Assembly: GCF_005863245.1 (NCBI RefSeq) | Contig: NZ_VBUT01000014.1 | Span: 1 to 64,000 of the forward strand | DNA from: Nocardia cyriacigeorgica | GTDB lineage: Bacteria > Actinomycetota > Actinomycetes > Mycobacteriales > Mycobacteriaceae | Direction: 5' to 3' | Length of the DNA stretch: 64,000 nucleotides | Shown here: in pieces, positions 26,815-36,077 of the stretch | Position numbering within the stretch: position 1 is the stretch's first letter | Layout: each line of letters begins with the position of its first letter | Made by a program: the position numbers and the translations under genes | The notes under the pieces: model-generated | Database searches by the model: none | Told to the model about the DNA's origin: nothing | Seen by the model: only the letters and a program-made list of their open reading frames with translations

Positions 26815-27591
26815 TTACCAGGTCCGGTCGCCACGCAGGACCGCATCCGCGCCACCGTCGACGAACACCACCTGGCCGGTGACGTGGGAGTTGGCCGGGG
26901 AGGTGAGAAAGCCGAGCAAGGGGGCGATTTGGTCGGGGCGGGCGTGGCCGTGCAGTGGCATGGGGACGGCGGTGTCGATGGCCTGGCGGCCTTCTTCGGT
27001 GTCGAGCATGGGCTGGATCATCGGCGTCACGATGGTGCCTGGGGCGATGGCGTTGAGGGGGATTCCGGCGCCCGCCCATTCCGGTGTGATGGCTGTTCGC
27101 CGCACCCATCGCGCGATCGCGGCCTTCGACGAGGCATAGATCTGCGCGCCGTCGCCGCGTTCGATGGCTGTCTGCGCGGCTTTCACCGCTGACTGCTCAT
27201 CGCCGGCGAGTGCGGCCTCGACCGTCGCGGCATCGGTGGGATGCAGCGACGCCACCGACGAGATCACGACGGCGCGGGGATCGGTGCCTGCGGCGAGTAG
27301 CGGCCGCAGCCCTGCGAGCGTGGCTACGGCGCCGAAGTAGTTGACCTGGATGGTCAGCGGATCGAACAGCGCCACTCCCGCGCAGGCGATCACGCCGTCG
27401 AGTCGGCCATCGGCGAGTTCACCTGCGCGTTCGACGAGGGCGCTGCGGCCCGCGTCGGTGGCGAGGTCGAGGGTGATGTCTGCGTCGCGCAGGTCCGCGC
27501 CGATCACGCGGATGCCCTGGTGGTGTAGGTAGTCGCTGGTTGCGGCGCCGATGCCGGAGGCGCTGCCGGTAACGAGGAATGTGCGGGGCAT
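26815..27591 (-). CDS. short-chain dehydrogenase/reductase
   Basis: 258 residues from ATG 27591 with GGCAGGAT just upstream. Cofactor motif TGSASGIGAAT at residues 8-18, the NAG-equivalent ACAG motif (IACAGVA), catalytic Ser in VISSVAS, and YASSK (the Tyr-x-x-x-Lys pair). The ending VFVDGGADAVLRGD is typical of 3-alpha-hydroxysteroid dehydrogenase-like SDRs. Substrate cannot be assigned. Divergent from a TetR regulator with a shared palindrome, suggesting regulation by it. Confidence 0.85.
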   Translation of the reverse strand: MPRTFLVTGSASGIGAATSDYLHHQGIRVIGADLRDADITLDLATDAGRSALVERAGELADGRLDGVIACAGVALFDPLTIQVNYFGAVATLAGLRPLLAAGTDPRAVVISSVASLHPTDAATVEAALAGDEQSAVKAAQTAIERGDGAQIYASSKAAIARWVRRTAITPEWAGAGIPLNAIAPGTIVTPMIQPMLDTEEGRQAIDTAVPMPLHGHARPDQIAPLLGFLTSPANSHVTGQVVFVDGGADAVLRGDRTW

Positions 27592-27672
27592 ATCCTGCCC
27601 TTTCGTGGCGAGGTGACTGCGCGCCGGACGAGTGCGCATCTGTGACAGGACGCCAGTTTGTGCCACAGTGCT

Positions 27673-27692
27673 AATGTGTGTCAAGACACATT
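27673..27692. promoter_or_regulatory. palindrome between SDR and tetR genes
   Basis: AATGTGT-GTCAAG-ACACATT: 7-bp perfect half-sites with 6-bp spacer, ending 11 nt before the tetR start. Typical TetR operator geometry, probably controlling both divergent genes. Confidence 0.65.
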
Positions 27693-27703
27693 CAGGAGGA
27701 GAT

Positions 27704-28315
27704 GTGATCGACCGGGAACAGTCGTTGACCGATCGGCGGCGGCAGGCGGTCCGACTGGATATCGCGGCGTCCGCGGCCCGGCTGTTCGTCGAGCGCGGAT
27801 TCGACGCGACCTCGGTCGACGACATCGCCCGCGCCGCCGGAATCTCGGTGCGGACCTTCTACCGGCATTGCGATGCCAAAGAAGACACCCTCACCCCGAT
27901 CGTCGTCGCCGGCATTCGCGACTTCGTCGGCTACCTGGCCGCGAGGCCGGAGCAGGAGCCGGTGGAAACCGCGGTGCACGCGGCCTTCGTCGAGGCGTTC
28001 CGCCGCGACAGCTACGCCCATATCGTCCCTACCCGAGACCTTTTCGTCCTGCTCACCTCGGTGCCGGGGATCCGGGCGCGATGGATGGTCGCGGCCAACG
28101 ACCTCGCCGACGAATTACGGCCCGTCATCGGTGCACGTGCGGGGCTGGATCCGCAGAGCCTGGAGGCCCGGCTGCTCTCGCACACCTTGATCGGCGCTTT
28201 GACGGTGACCCTGGAGCACTGGGTCACCTGCGACCCGGACGATTCGTCGGGTCCCGTCGACGCCCCGAGCTTGGCGGCGTCGGCGCTGTCGGTGATCCGT
28301 TTCGGGCGGCCGTGA
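27704..28315 (+). CDS. TetR/AcrR-family transcriptional regulator
   Basis: 203 residues from GTG 27704, chosen because AGGAGGA lies directly upstream (27694-27700). Helix-turn-helix: AARLFVERGFDATSVDDIARAAGISVRTFYRHCDAKEDTL (about 22-62). The C-terminal ligand domain is helical. It sits divergent from the SDR and most likely represses it until a substrate-like ligand binds. Confidence 0.85.
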   Translation: MIDREQSLTDRRRQAVRLDIAASAARLFVERGFDATSVDDIARAAGISVRTFYRHCDAKEDTLTPIVVAGIRDFVGYLAARPEQEPVETAVHAAFVEAFRRDSYAHIVPTRDLFVLLTSVPGIRARWMVAANDLADELRPVIGARAGLDPQSLEARLLSHTLIGALTVTLEHWVTCDPDDSSGPVDAPSLAASALSVIRFGRP

Positions 28316-28411
28316 GCGACTGTCGACCGTCAAACCTCTGCCGTACACGGTGAGCTGAATCGGCCCGGGTCGACGGAGCCGCTGGTCGACACTCCTGGCG
28401 CGATGGAGTGC

Positions 28412-28969
28412 TCACCGCGTGAAATCGAGTCCGGCCCCGGCGAGGTAGGTCGCGGTGATGGAGCCGTCGGGATGTTTGTGGCCGTAGGCGGCGATGACGG
28501 CGCCTGCGGAGATGTCGGCGACCTGTGAGCCGAACAGGACGTGGACCTTCGTCGACGGGGTGGTGTAGACGGTTGTCGTTGTGCCGAAAAGGCTTTCGAC
28601 CTGCAAGGTCGATCCGTCGGTCGCGGCGACCCGGCCTACGGCGATCATCCGTCCGCGTGGACCGGAAGCGGGACCGGGCGCAGGCGCGTTGGGGGCCGGT
28701 GCCGACGTGGCTCGCGGGGGATCGACTTCGGGTGGCGGTGTGCTCGGTGTGCGATGGCCGGTGAACAGCGTGATGAGGACGGCCAGCAGAGCGATTACGG
28801 TGGCGGTTCCGCCGAGAAGCAGAGTGGACTGAGTACGCGGAGAGACCGGGTCCGGACCGATTGCCGGGCCGGCGGGGTCGTGCGCGCTCGAGCTGTCGGG
28901 CGAGTCGCCGGGTTCGGCTACCCGCACGTCCGCCTGCGAGAGGCGGGACCACGGCGTGCTCTGCGGCAT
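28412..28969 (-). CDS. membrane-anchored DUF5666-like protein
   Basis: 185 residues: a hydrophilic N-terminus, one membrane helix (LLLGGTATVIALLAVLITLF, about 50-70), a proline-rich linker (APAPNAPAPGPASGP), then a beta domain VAATDGSTLQVESLFGTTTTVYT...ADISAGAVIAAYG reminiscent of DUF5666 'DGSTLTV...T' repeats. The beta domain would be outside the membrane. Function unknown. Confidence 0.6.
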   Translation of the reverse strand: MPQSTPWSRLSQADVRVAEPGDSPDSSSAHDPAGPAIGPDPVSPRTQSTLLLGGTATVIALLAVLITLFTGHRTPSTPPPEVDPPRATSAPAPNAPAPGPASGPRGRMIAVGRVAATDGSTLQVESLFGTTTTVYTTPSTKVHVLFGSQVADISAGAVIAAYGHKHPDGSITATYLAGAGLDFTR

Positions 28970-29236
28970 AGATCACAGCGTAAGGGCGGGTTGACGGGGA
29001 GTATCGCCACTGGCGGTGAATGGTGGTCGACGTCGTCGGTGTCGCATTCGTTAGGGCCAGAACCGGATTCGCGGGCCCAGAATCGGGCACTCTAAATCTT
29101 CGCCCGTGAGGTTCGGGTCGGGCAGCCGCTGCACGCGGCCCAGGAAACGCACGCCAGACCTGAGCGCGATCCGGCTGCCGATCTCGCGCTCACGGGCACC
29201 GGCGAATCGTCAACCCGTGAGTGGCCCGTCGGGCTC

Positions 29237-29434
29237 TCAGCTCGCGGGCCGCAGGATCCGCAGGGTGACGAACAGTCCGAGGGCGAGGGCGACGGTGGCG
29301 GGGATGGCGGTGCTCAGGGTTCCGGTGAGCGTGGCGATGCCGGCGGTGAAAATGAGGCAGGTGGCGATGGCCAGCAGTGCGGTGCCCCATTCCATGCCGA
29401 CGATCCGGGCGGGTCGGTGGCGCAGTGCTGTCAT
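29237..29434 (-). CDS. small two-helix membrane protein
   Basis: 65 residues from ATG 29434. Two hydrophobic segments (TALLAIATCLIFTAGIATL and TAIPATVALALGLFVTL) with a short basic start (ALRHRPARIV). No family recognised and no strong ribosome-binding site; the in-frame ATG at MEWGTALL is an alternative. Confidence 0.5.
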   Translation of the reverse strand: MTALRHRPARIVGMEWGTALLAIATCLIFTAGIATLTGTLSTAIPATVALALGLFVTLRILRPAS

Positions 29435-29684
29435 GACCGGGGAGTACCCAGCCCGCCCAGCAATCAAACCGTTATCGCCGGCCGGATGTCCGTTATGTGC
29501 CGCGATCTGCGGTTTGTCCGGGCTTTTCGCTCGTCGCGATGCCATGATCGAGCCTTTCTCGGCGTTCGCTCACCCTCGTGGGCGGTCTACCGATAACGAC
29601 CCGGCAACATCGCGGATGGCACGCAGCAAACAACGAGACAACCGTCACGCTGGTAGTGCGGGCCCGTACCAGCGGCGGCTGCGA

Positions 29685-31031
29685 TCAGCGCTGGTGAGTG
29701 ATCGGACCGGCGGTGAGCATCCGCAGGATCTGGCCGCCGAATCGGCGCAGTCCCCGAGCCGACCGGCGGGTGCGAGCTACCGACCAGACGTCGGTGGTGG
29801 CGGGCGCGGGGCGGGGGAGCCCGGCGAAGCGGTCGTCGAGCCAGTCCGCCATCGTCGGCGTGCCCAGGAATTCCAGTGGCAGATGCAGGGCGAGGCGGTC
29901 GCGCAGGTAGTGCACCTCGGCGCCGGCCGCGCGATACCGGGCGACGAGCGCGTCCACGTCGGCGACGGCGATGACTTCATCCGGGATCGCTTGCAGGATC
30001 AGCATCGGAATCCCCGGGGCGGTGGCGCCGGGACGGATGTCGTCGAAAATCGTTTGCAGCTGCGGTAATCGGACCAGCTCCGCGATTCCGCCGTCGCTGT
30101 GCCGGTCGATGCTGCGTCCGGCGAATCGCGCGAGCAACGCGAAGGTCGTGCCCGACTCGGCCTCGGCGAGCAGCCGCAGGTAGCGCGGATACAGCCGCTC
30201 GGCCAGCATCGGCGCCAGTTCGGGGTAGGCGCGGCGCAATCCGGCGGTGTAGACCGCGGCGAATCCGGCGTACGCGGTGGCGTTCAGTCGCACGAACGCG
30301 GACGCGGGATCGCCGACCGGTGATCCGGCGACCGCGCCCACGAGATTGATCTCCGGTGCGTACTCGGCGGCCACCTCCGCCGCCCACGCGGTCGCCAGCC
30401 CACCACCGGAATAGCCCCACAGGCCGACTGGTGTGTCCGCCGACAGGCCGAGCGGCGCGAACGACAGGGCCGCGCGGATCCCGTCGAGCGTGCGATATCC
30501 CGGTTCACGACCGGCCCCGAAGTGACCACGCATCCCCTCGTGATCCGGGACGGAGACGGCCCACCCGCGCGCGAGAGCGTGTGCGATGAGCGGGAATTCG
30601 AGCTGCGGAATCGCACCGAACACTCGGGCTCCACGCCGCAGCGCGTACGACGGGAAACAACTCGACACCACGGCGTCGATCGCGCACTGGAACGAGACCA
30701 GCGGCCGGGCGAGCGCAGGATCGGCGGCGTGGGGCAGCAGGACGGTCGTCAACGCGACCTCGGCCGCACCCTGCCGATCGGTGGTCCGGTACAGCAGTTG
30801 CCACGCCTGCACGCGCTGCGGAATCCGGCCGAACCACGCCACTTCCACTGTGCGGGAGCGGATCACGGTTCCCGGCGCGGCGGCCGAGACATCCGGCGGC
30901 GGCAGGCAGAACGGATCGTTTTCGACGCGCAGCGGTGGACCCGAGCCCGGAAACGGATCCGCCGAACCCGCGTATCGGCGGGCCCGGCGGTGCCCCTCGC
31001 CCCCGGCAGGTAACGCCGCCTCGGTCTGCAT
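29685..31031 (-). CDS. secretory lipase family protein
   Basis: 448 residues from ATG 31031, with GGAGG about 10 nt upstream. The alpha/beta-hydrolase nucleophile is in LWGYSGGGLATAWA (G-Y-S-G-G), preceded by GWAVSVPDHEGMRGHFG, both characteristic of the LIP secretory lipase/esterase family; the acid and histidine lie in IPDEVIAVADVDALV and RDRLALHLPLE. There is no clear signal peptide at this start. A PucR-type regulator is divergent. A second family member lies at 43361-44650. Confidence 0.82.
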   Translation of the reverse strand: MQTEAALPAGGEGHRRARRYAGSADPFPGSGPPLRVENDPFCLPPPDVSAAAPGTVIRSRTVEVAWFGRIPQRVQAWQLLYRTTDRQGAAEVALTTVLLPHAADPALARPLVSFQCAIDAVVSSCFPSYALRRGARVFGAIPQLEFPLIAHALARGWAVSVPDHEGMRGHFGAGREPGYRTLDGIRAALSFAPLGLSADTPVGLWGYSGGGLATAWAAEVAAEYAPEINLVGAVAGSPVGDPASAFVRLNATAYAGFAAVYTAGLRRAYPELAPMLAERLYPRYLRLLAEAESGTTFALLARFAGRSIDRHSDGGIAELVRLPQLQTIFDDIRPGATAPGIPMLILQAIPDEVIAVADVDALVARYRAAGAEVHYLRDRLALHLPLEFLGTPTMADWLDDRFAGLPRPAPATTDVWSVARTRRSARGLRRFGGQILRMLTAGPITHQR

Positions 31032-31201
31032 CGCTGGTGGTCCTCCCGAGGCATTGTCGCGCTGATGAGGCAAATCTAGGTTCGTGGCGCGACCGCCGTC
31101 ACTACGCCGCGGGCACGAACTCGCGCCGCCGGCCTTGTGTCCGGAGACAATTTTCCGGTGCCAGGTCGTCGCTGTGACCGGAGGAATTGCCGGTGGGCTA
31201 G

Positions 31202-32422
31202 GTGTGGGCGACAATCCGCCACATGCTCGCCGCCCTACCCCCGTTGGCCGGGGACGCCCCGATCCTGGACCGACTCGGTCGCGGGCTGCCCGATATCGCC
31301 GACCGCATGCTCGCGGCGGGGCTCGGCTCGACACCGACCATCGCGGATCTGCCCGACGGCCATTTCCACGAGGTGGTGCCCGCCATCCTCGCCTGTGGCC
31401 GCGGGTTCCTCCGGGCCTTGCGCGAGCAACGGGAATTCACCGACGCCGAGCTCGCGCGTTACGTCGCACCGGTGATCCGCCGTCATGCCGAGGAGCGAAT
31501 TCCGTTGCGGCTGTTGATCGATGCGGTGCACGGGTCGGCTCAGCAACTCCTGCGGGAGTCGGCGCGTTCGGCGGCACCGGAGGAAATGGACGATCTGGTG
31601 GCCTTCGGCGCGCACCTGCTGGATCTGCTGCGCCGCATCAATCTCGTGGTCTACGAGGGGTATTCGGAGGTGGAGCAGTCGGTGTTCCAGCCCGACCGCG
31701 AGGCCCGGCGGGCGCTGTGTTCGGCCCTGCTGCACGGACTTCCGGTCGCCGAGCTGGCCGCGCGCGCCGATATCGCGCTGGAGGAGCACTATCGTGTGCT
31801 CGCCCTGCGGGTGCCGTCGGAGCAGCACCCGCTGCCGGTGGCGACGCTGATGGCGCGGCGCCGGGTCCGAGTACTCCAATCGATCCTCGATGACGTCACC
31901 GGTCGCGCCGCGCTGCACACCTTCGACGGAACCGCGGGGGTGGTGCTGCTGCCCGGCGGGCCGCACACGCACGCCGAGCAGGTCACGGCGACCACGGCCC
32001 AGCGATTCGAGGCCGGGGTCTACCTGGCGGACGGCGGCGAGGTCGCCAGAGCGCAGCTACCCGACGCCGCCCGCGAAGTCACCGATCTCGTCGATCTCGC
32101 GCTCGCCCTCGGCCGCCCGCCCGGGAGCTACCGGCTCGACGATCTGCTGCTCGAGTATCAGCTGACCCGTCCGGGCCGGGCCCGCGACCGGCTGGCCGAA
32201 CGCATCGAGCCGCTGTCGACTCGACCGCATCTGCTCGCAGCTCTCGACGCCTACCTGCGCCACGGCACCGACCGCAAGACCGCCGCAGCCGAGGTGCATG
32301 TGCACCCGAACACCTTCAGCTATCGGCTGCGCCGCATCGCCGAACTCACCGGACTCGACCCCGCCGATCCCACCGACACCCGGCTGCTCGCCGCCGCGCT
32401 CACCGTCGTCCGGGCCGGTTGA
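31202..32422 (+). CDS. PucR/CdaR-type transcriptional regulator
   Basis: 406 residues. The C-terminal PucR helix-turn-helix is clear: DAYLRHGTDRKTAAAEVHVHPNTFSYRLRRIAELTGLD. The middle has a GGDEF-like regulatory fold (about 200-300) and the N-terminus is a helical sensor (FRALREQREFTDAELARYV). Divergent from the secretory lipase, 170 bp apart, so it probably activates that gene in response to a lipid or related cue (inference). Confidence 0.83.
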   Translation: MWATIRHMLAALPPLAGDAPILDRLGRGLPDIADRMLAAGLGSTPTIADLPDGHFHEVVPAILACGRGFLRALREQREFTDAELARYVAPVIRRHAEERIPLRLLIDAVHGSAQQLLRESARSAAPEEMDDLVAFGAHLLDLLRRINLVVYEGYSEVEQSVFQPDREARRALCSALLHGLPVAELAARADIALEEHYRVLALRVPSEQHPLPVATLMARRRVRVLQSILDDVTGRAALHTFDGTAGVVLLPGGPHTHAEQVTATTAQRFEAGVYLADGGEVARAQLPDAAREVTDLVDLALALGRPPGSYRLDDLLLEYQLTRPGRARDRLAERIEPLSTRPHLLAALDAYLRHGTDRKTAAAEVHVHPNTFSYRLRRIAELTGLDPADPTDTRLLAAALTVVRAG

Positions 32423-32542
32423 CGCGCTGCCGGATCGCCCGGATTCCGCACCTCCACCGCTGTGACGACGATCACGGGATAATCGGCCGTGACGATTGCC
32501 CATGTCCGGGTGTCCAACACAGGAGCGGCGGAGGAGGTGGGT

Positions 32543-33103
32543 GTGACCGCGACCGAGACGACGACCGTGCCGGACGATGTGACTCTGGTCAGCAGGTCCA
32601 AGGACGGCGATGTCCGGGCATACGAACAGCTGGTGCTGCGCTATCAGGGGCAGATGTTCCGGCTCGCGTCCAAGATGCTTGCCGACCGTACCGAGGCCGA
32701 GGACGTGGTGCAGGAGGTCTTCCTCGCGGCGTGGCGGCGATTGGCCCAGCTCAACGACGACGCGGCGTTCGTCGGCTGGCTGTACCGGATGACGACCAAC
32801 CGCTGCCTCAACGTCATCCGGGCCAGGCGCCCGCACGTCGACGCGGATCTGGATCTGACCGAATCACCGCGTTCGGATATCCAGCCCGAACACGCCACCC
32901 AGGTGAACACCCAGCTCGAGGCGCTGAACGCGGCGCTACAGGATTTGACGCCCGAACAACGGGCCTGCTGGCTGCTGCGCGAGGTGCACGGCCTGTCGTA
33001 TGAGGAGATCGGAGACATCGTCGGCGCGAACACAACCGCGGTCCGCGGCCGGATTGCCCGCGCCCGAGCCCAACTGTCCGAGGTGATGAAGCCATGGCGG
33101 TGA
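32543..33103 (+). CDS. ECF-family RNA polymerase sigma factor
   Basis: 186 residues from GTG 32543, preferred over 32489 because GGAGGAGG lies just upstream. Region 2: VRAYEQLVLRYQGQMFRLASKMLADRTEAEDVVQEVFLAAWRRL split across sigma2; region 4: DLTPEQRACWLLREVHGLSYEEIGDIVGANTTAVRGRI. First gene of an operon: its stop overlaps the next start by 10 nt, and that gene carries an anti-sigma zinc motif. It probably transcribes the Asp23 operon and other envelope-stress genes. Confidence 0.88.
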   Translation: MTATETTTVPDDVTLVSRSKDGDVRAYEQLVLRYQGQMFRLASKMLADRTEAEDVVQEVFLAAWRRLAQLNDDAAFVGWLYRMTTNRCLNVIRARRPHVDADLDLTESPRSDIQPEHATQVNTQLEALNAALQDLTPEQRACWLLREVHGLSYEEIGDIVGANTTAVRGRIARARAQLSEVMKPWR

Positions 33104-33714
33104 ACGAGACCACCGAGCAGGACTATGTCCTGCCGTGCGGGCGTGCACTGGAACAGGTATGGGACCGGCTCGACGCGATCGAGTCCGGTCGGGCCGATGC
33201 GCACGAGCTGAACTGCCCGCATTGCGCCGCCGCCAGGGACAGTCTGCTGGCCTTGCGCGCGGCGACCAGGCAGATGATCGAGGAGCCGGAAGCGCCCCCG
33301 CCGGATCTGGTGGGGCGGATCATGTCGGCGGTGCGCGCCGAGGTGCGCCGTGGCCGCACCCTCGACCTGCCGACGCCCGAGCCCGGTGCGGTGGGGGTGA
33401 GCGAGCAGGCCGTCAGCACGGTGCTGCGCTATGCCGCCGATTCGGTGCCCGGAGTGCGCGCACGTCGCTGCCGGGTGCGCCCGGCCGGGATCGGCGACGG
33501 TGGTGAGTACCTCGTCGATGTCGAGCTGTCGGTGGCGGTGCGTTTCGGCCCGACGCCGGTGTCCGAGCTGATGCCGATCGTTCGCGAACGCATCACCGCG
33601 GCGCTGCCCGCCCGCATCGGGCTGACGCTGCACCGGCTGGATCTGACCATCGCCGACGTCTACGAGGACCCGTCGATGGATTCCGCCGACGAAGCCGGAG
33701 GTGATCAGCGGTGA
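33094..33714 (+). CDS. zinc anti-sigma domain fused to an Asp23/Gls24 domain
   Basis: 206 residues. The N-terminal 70 residues carry the ZAS signature His37-x3-Cys41-x2-Cys44 (HELNCPHC) with a further Cys15, as in zinc-binding anti-sigma factors. From about residue 100 the sequence becomes an Asp23/Gls24 domain (VSEQAVSTVLRYAADSVPGVRARR...VELSVAVRFG...ITAALPARIGLTLHRLDLTIADVY). Coupled to the ECF sigma (10-nt overlap) and to the next Asp23 gene (ATGA-type overlap). The fusion suggests the sigma factor is held or released through Asp23 assembly (inference). Confidence 0.7.
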   Translation: MAVNETTEQDYVLPCGRALEQVWDRLDAIESGRADAHELNCPHCAAARDSLLALRAATRQMIEEPEAPPPDLVGRIMSAVRAEVRRGRTLDLPTPEPGAVGVSEQAVSTVLRYAADSVPGVRARRCRVRPAGIGDGGEYLVDVELSVAVRFGPTPVSELMPIVRERITAALPARIGLTLHRLDLTIADVYEDPSMDSADEAGGDQR

Positions 33715-34082
33715 CGGGTGCGGTGGCGGTACAGATCGAGCCGCCCGTGCTGGCGGCGGTCGCCGCGCACGCCGCCCTGTCCACCTCCGGGGTGGTGCGG
33801 TTGGAACCGGGCGTGCGCGGTCTGGTGACGACTCTGGTGCGGGCCGGCAGGCAACGCTGGCTCGGGACCGATCCCGCGCCCTCGGAAGGTGTGCGCGTGC
33901 GACGTACGGAGCTCGGGCGGCTGGTGGTGCAGGTGGACGTGGTGATCGCCGGCGACCGGCACGCCGGCGAGGTCGGCCGCGCTGTCCAGCGAACGGTGGC
34001 TCAGCGAGTGCGTGAGCAGACCGGGCAAGACGTGGACGAGGTCGTGGTGTCGATCCTCGATATCGAGCCGGAGCCGCGGTGA
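33711..34082 (+). CDS. Asp23/Gls24-family protein
   Basis: 123 residues. The VLAAVAAHAALSTSGVVRL start and the amphipathic RTELGRLVVQVDVVIAGDRHAGEVGRAVQRTVAQRVREQTGQDVDEVVVSI-type end (seen in parts) are Asp23-like. In staphylococci Asp23 is a membrane-attached filamentous protein linked to the envelope. Overlaps both neighbours by 4 nt. Confidence 0.7.
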   Translation: MTGAVAVQIEPPVLAAVAAHAALSTSGVVRLEPGVRGLVTTLVRAGRQRWLGTDPAPSEGVRVRRTELGRLVVQVDVVIAGDRHAGEVGRAVQRTVAQRVREQTGQDVDEVVVSILDIEPEPR

Positions 34083-34411
34083 TGGCAGCAGAGGACGTCA
34101 TCGACAAGATCATCGGGGCGGTCGAGGGCGTGACCGGGCTGCGGCCCGCGACGCCGATCGTGCGGGAGAACGCGACATGGTGGCCGTGGGACGCCCGCAA
34201 GTACGCCGTCGATCTCACCGAGGACGCGGTTCAGGTGCGCGTCGTCGCATCGTCGCTGCCCCTGCCGCCACTGCTCGATCTGGCTGGGAAGGCGATTGGG
34301 CCGGTCCTGGCGGGTACTCCATGGGAGCGGGCCACGCTGCGACTGGTGGTCACCGAACTCGACGCGGCCGCTTTCACCGAGGAAGGAACTGTGGGTCAGG
34401 TCACACCATGA
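34079..34411 (+). CDS. conserved small protein of the Asp23 operon
   Basis: 110 residues with no membrane helix. Contains IVRENATWWPWDARKYAVDLTED and a C-terminal GTPWERATLRLVVTELDAAAF. It may be a divergent Asp23-type fold (alternating beta strand and helix with a dimer pattern), but this is not certain. Start ATG 34079 overlaps the previous stop. Confidence 0.55.
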   Translation: MMAAEDVIDKIIGAVEGVTGLRPATPIVRENATWWPWDARKYAVDLTEDAVQVRVVASSLPLPPLLDLAGKAIGPVLAGTPWERATLRLVVTELDAAAFTEEGTVGQVTP

Positions 34412-34495
34412 GCCCGTGACGACCGCCCCGCCCGGGTGTCGAACACAGTGCGGGACCGAATCCGCTGCATCCCAAAGGAATCAGGAGGAACACCG

Positions 34496-34981
34496 ATGAC
34501 CGCCACCACCGACAAGACCACCCCCAACAGCACGGCAGGCGACACCGCCGCCACCGAAAAGGCTCCCGTCAAAAAGGATCACGCCCTGGTGACCGATCTC
34601 GGCAGCACCACCATCTCCGACATCGTCGTGCAGAAGGTCGCCGGACTGGCCGCCCGCGAGGTGCGCGGCGTGCACAACCTCGGCGGTAGCGCGGCCCGCG
34701 CCTTCGGCACCATCCGCGACCGCATCCCCGGCGCCTCGGCCAGTATCGGCCAGGGTGTGTCGGTCGAGGTCGGCGAGACGCAGGCCGCGGTCGATCTGGA
34801 GATCGTCGTCGAATACGGCGTCGCCATCGCCGAAGTGGCCCGCGCGGTGCGCCGCAATGTGATCACCGCGATCGAGCAGATGACCGGCTTGCAGGTGGTC
34901 GAGGTCAATATCAACGTCAACGACGTCTACATCCCCGGCGATGACGACGACGCCGATGCGCCGCCGGCGCGCGTGCAGTAA
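34496..34981 (+). CDS. Asp23/Gls24-family envelope-stress protein
   Basis: 161 residues from ATG 34496 with a strong AGGAGGA site 8 nt upstream. The best Asp23 match of the cluster: TTISDIVVQKVAGLAAREVRGVHNLGG, VEVGETQAAVDLEIVVEYGVAIAEVARAVRRNVITAIEQMTGLQVVEVNINVNDVYIPG. The N-terminal 35 residues are a low-complexity Thr/Lys extension. Likely the abundant structural subunit. Confidence 0.88.
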   Translation: MTATTDKTTPNSTAGDTAATEKAPVKKDHALVTDLGSTTISDIVVQKVAGLAAREVRGVHNLGGSAARAFGTIRDRIPGASASIGQGVSVEVGETQAAVDLEIVVEYGVAIAEVARAVRRNVITAIEQMTGLQVVEVNINVNDVYIPGDDDDADAPPARVQ

Positions 34982-35014
34982 CCGGCGACCGGACCCAGCG
35001 AAGAGGAGTCGATT

Positions 35015-35203
35015 GTGAACGCCACGACGATAGGCCTGGCAATAGGGATCGCGCTCGGGTTCGCCGCCGCCTTCGGCGGATTCGGCGCGTTCCTGACCGT
35101 GCTGGTGTTCGCCGGGCTCGGCCTGGTGGTCGGACGGTGGCTCGACGGCGAGCTCGACCTCGCCGCACTGGTCCGGTCGGCCCAGGACAAGGGCAGGCGA
35201 TGA
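35015..35203 (+). CDS. DUF2273 small membrane protein
   Basis: 62 residues from GTG 35015 with GAGGAG upstream. Two helices separated by a glycine-rich turn (LGFAAAFGGFGAFLTVLVFAGLGLVVG) and RWLDGELD: the DUF2273 pattern, a regular partner of Asp23 in Gram-positive bacteria. Overlaps the next gene by 4 nt (ATGA). Confidence 0.8.
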   Translation: MNATTIGLAIGIALGFAAAFGGFGAFLTVLVFAGLGLVVGRWLDGELDLAALVRSAQDKGRR

Positions 35204-35541
35204 CGACGGCCGCGGTCGGTGCCGACGCGGCCGGACTCGAGTTGCCCGGCCGGACCACGGTCAGCGAACGAGCGGTGCGCCGGATCGCCGCGCATGCCGC
35301 CGCCGAAGTGCCGGGGGTGGATCGCGGCGTCAAGGTCGACGCCACCGTCTCCGGTGACCGGACCGCGCTGGCGGTGCGGCTGCCGGTCCGCTACCCGCAG
35401 CCGGTGGGCCGGGTGACCGAGCAGTGCCGCGCGCACCTGCGCGAGCGCACCGCCGAACTGACGGGTATCACGGTCTCGAAGGTCGACATCGTCGTCTCGG
35501 CGTTGACCACCGAAACCGTTGCGGCCGGGAGGGTTCGATGA
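35200..35541 (+). CDS. Asp23/Gls24-family protein
   Basis: 113 residues from ATG 35200. TVSERAVRRIAAHAAAEVPGVDRGVKVDAT, VRLPVRYPQPVGRVTEQCRAHLRERTAELTGITVSKVDIVVSAL-type sequence, with the conserved PVxYP strand. Probably co-assembles with the 34496 protein. Confidence 0.8.
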   Translation: MTTAAVGADAAGLELPGRTTVSERAVRRIAAHAAAEVPGVDRGVKVDATVSGDRTALAVRLPVRYPQPVGRVTEQCRAHLRERTAELTGITVSKVDIVVSALTTETVAAGRVR

Positions 35542-36077
35542 TCCGCAGGCCGCGGCGCGCCTGGCCGGCCGTGCTCATCGCGGTGGCGGTGATCGCGGCA
35601 TGCGTCGCGGTGACGGTGTCGCTGGTGCAGCGGCTGACCGGCACCAGGGAGTACGTCTCCTACGATTCGGTGGCCGGTGAGCTGCACGGCATCACCTGGA
35701 ACGAGCTGCCGGTGCTGATCGGCGGGATCGTGGCTCTGCTCATCGGGGTGGTGCTGCTGGTGATCGCGTTGTTGCCGGGCCGGGCGAAGGTGCTGCCGTT
35801 GACCGGGCACGACGACGGGATCCGGGCCGGCGTCAGCCGGTCGGGACTGCGAACGATGTTGCGTAGCAGCGCCGCCCGGGTCGACGGTGTGACCTCGGCG
35901 CGGGTGAAGGTGCGCCGCGACACCGTCACGGTGATCGCGCGCACCGACCGGCACGACAATGCCGGGCTCGCCGACGCGATCTGCGAGACCGTCACCGACC
36001 GCGTGCATCAACTGGGTCGGCCGGTGAAGCGGGTGAAAGCGAAACTGCACGGACCCGAAACCGGAGGTCCTCGATGA
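35538..36077 (+). CDS. DUF6286-type membrane protein
   Basis: 179 residues from ATG 35538. Two N-terminal membrane helices (VLIAVAVIAACVAVTVSLV and GGIVALLIGVVLLVIALL) then a soluble Asp23-like domain (ARVDGVTSARVKVRRDTVTVIARTD...QLGRPVKRVKAKL). Proteins of this design accompany Asp23 operons in actinobacteria. Overlaps both neighbours. Confidence 0.65.
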   Translation: MIRRPRRAWPAVLIAVAVIAACVAVTVSLVQRLTGTREYVSYDSVAGELHGITWNELPVLIGGIVALLIGVVLLVIALLPGRAKVLPLTGHDDGIRAGVSRSGLRTMLRSSAARVDGVTSARVKVRRDTVTVIARTDRHDNAGLADAICETVTDRVHQLGRPVKRVKAKLHGPETGGPR

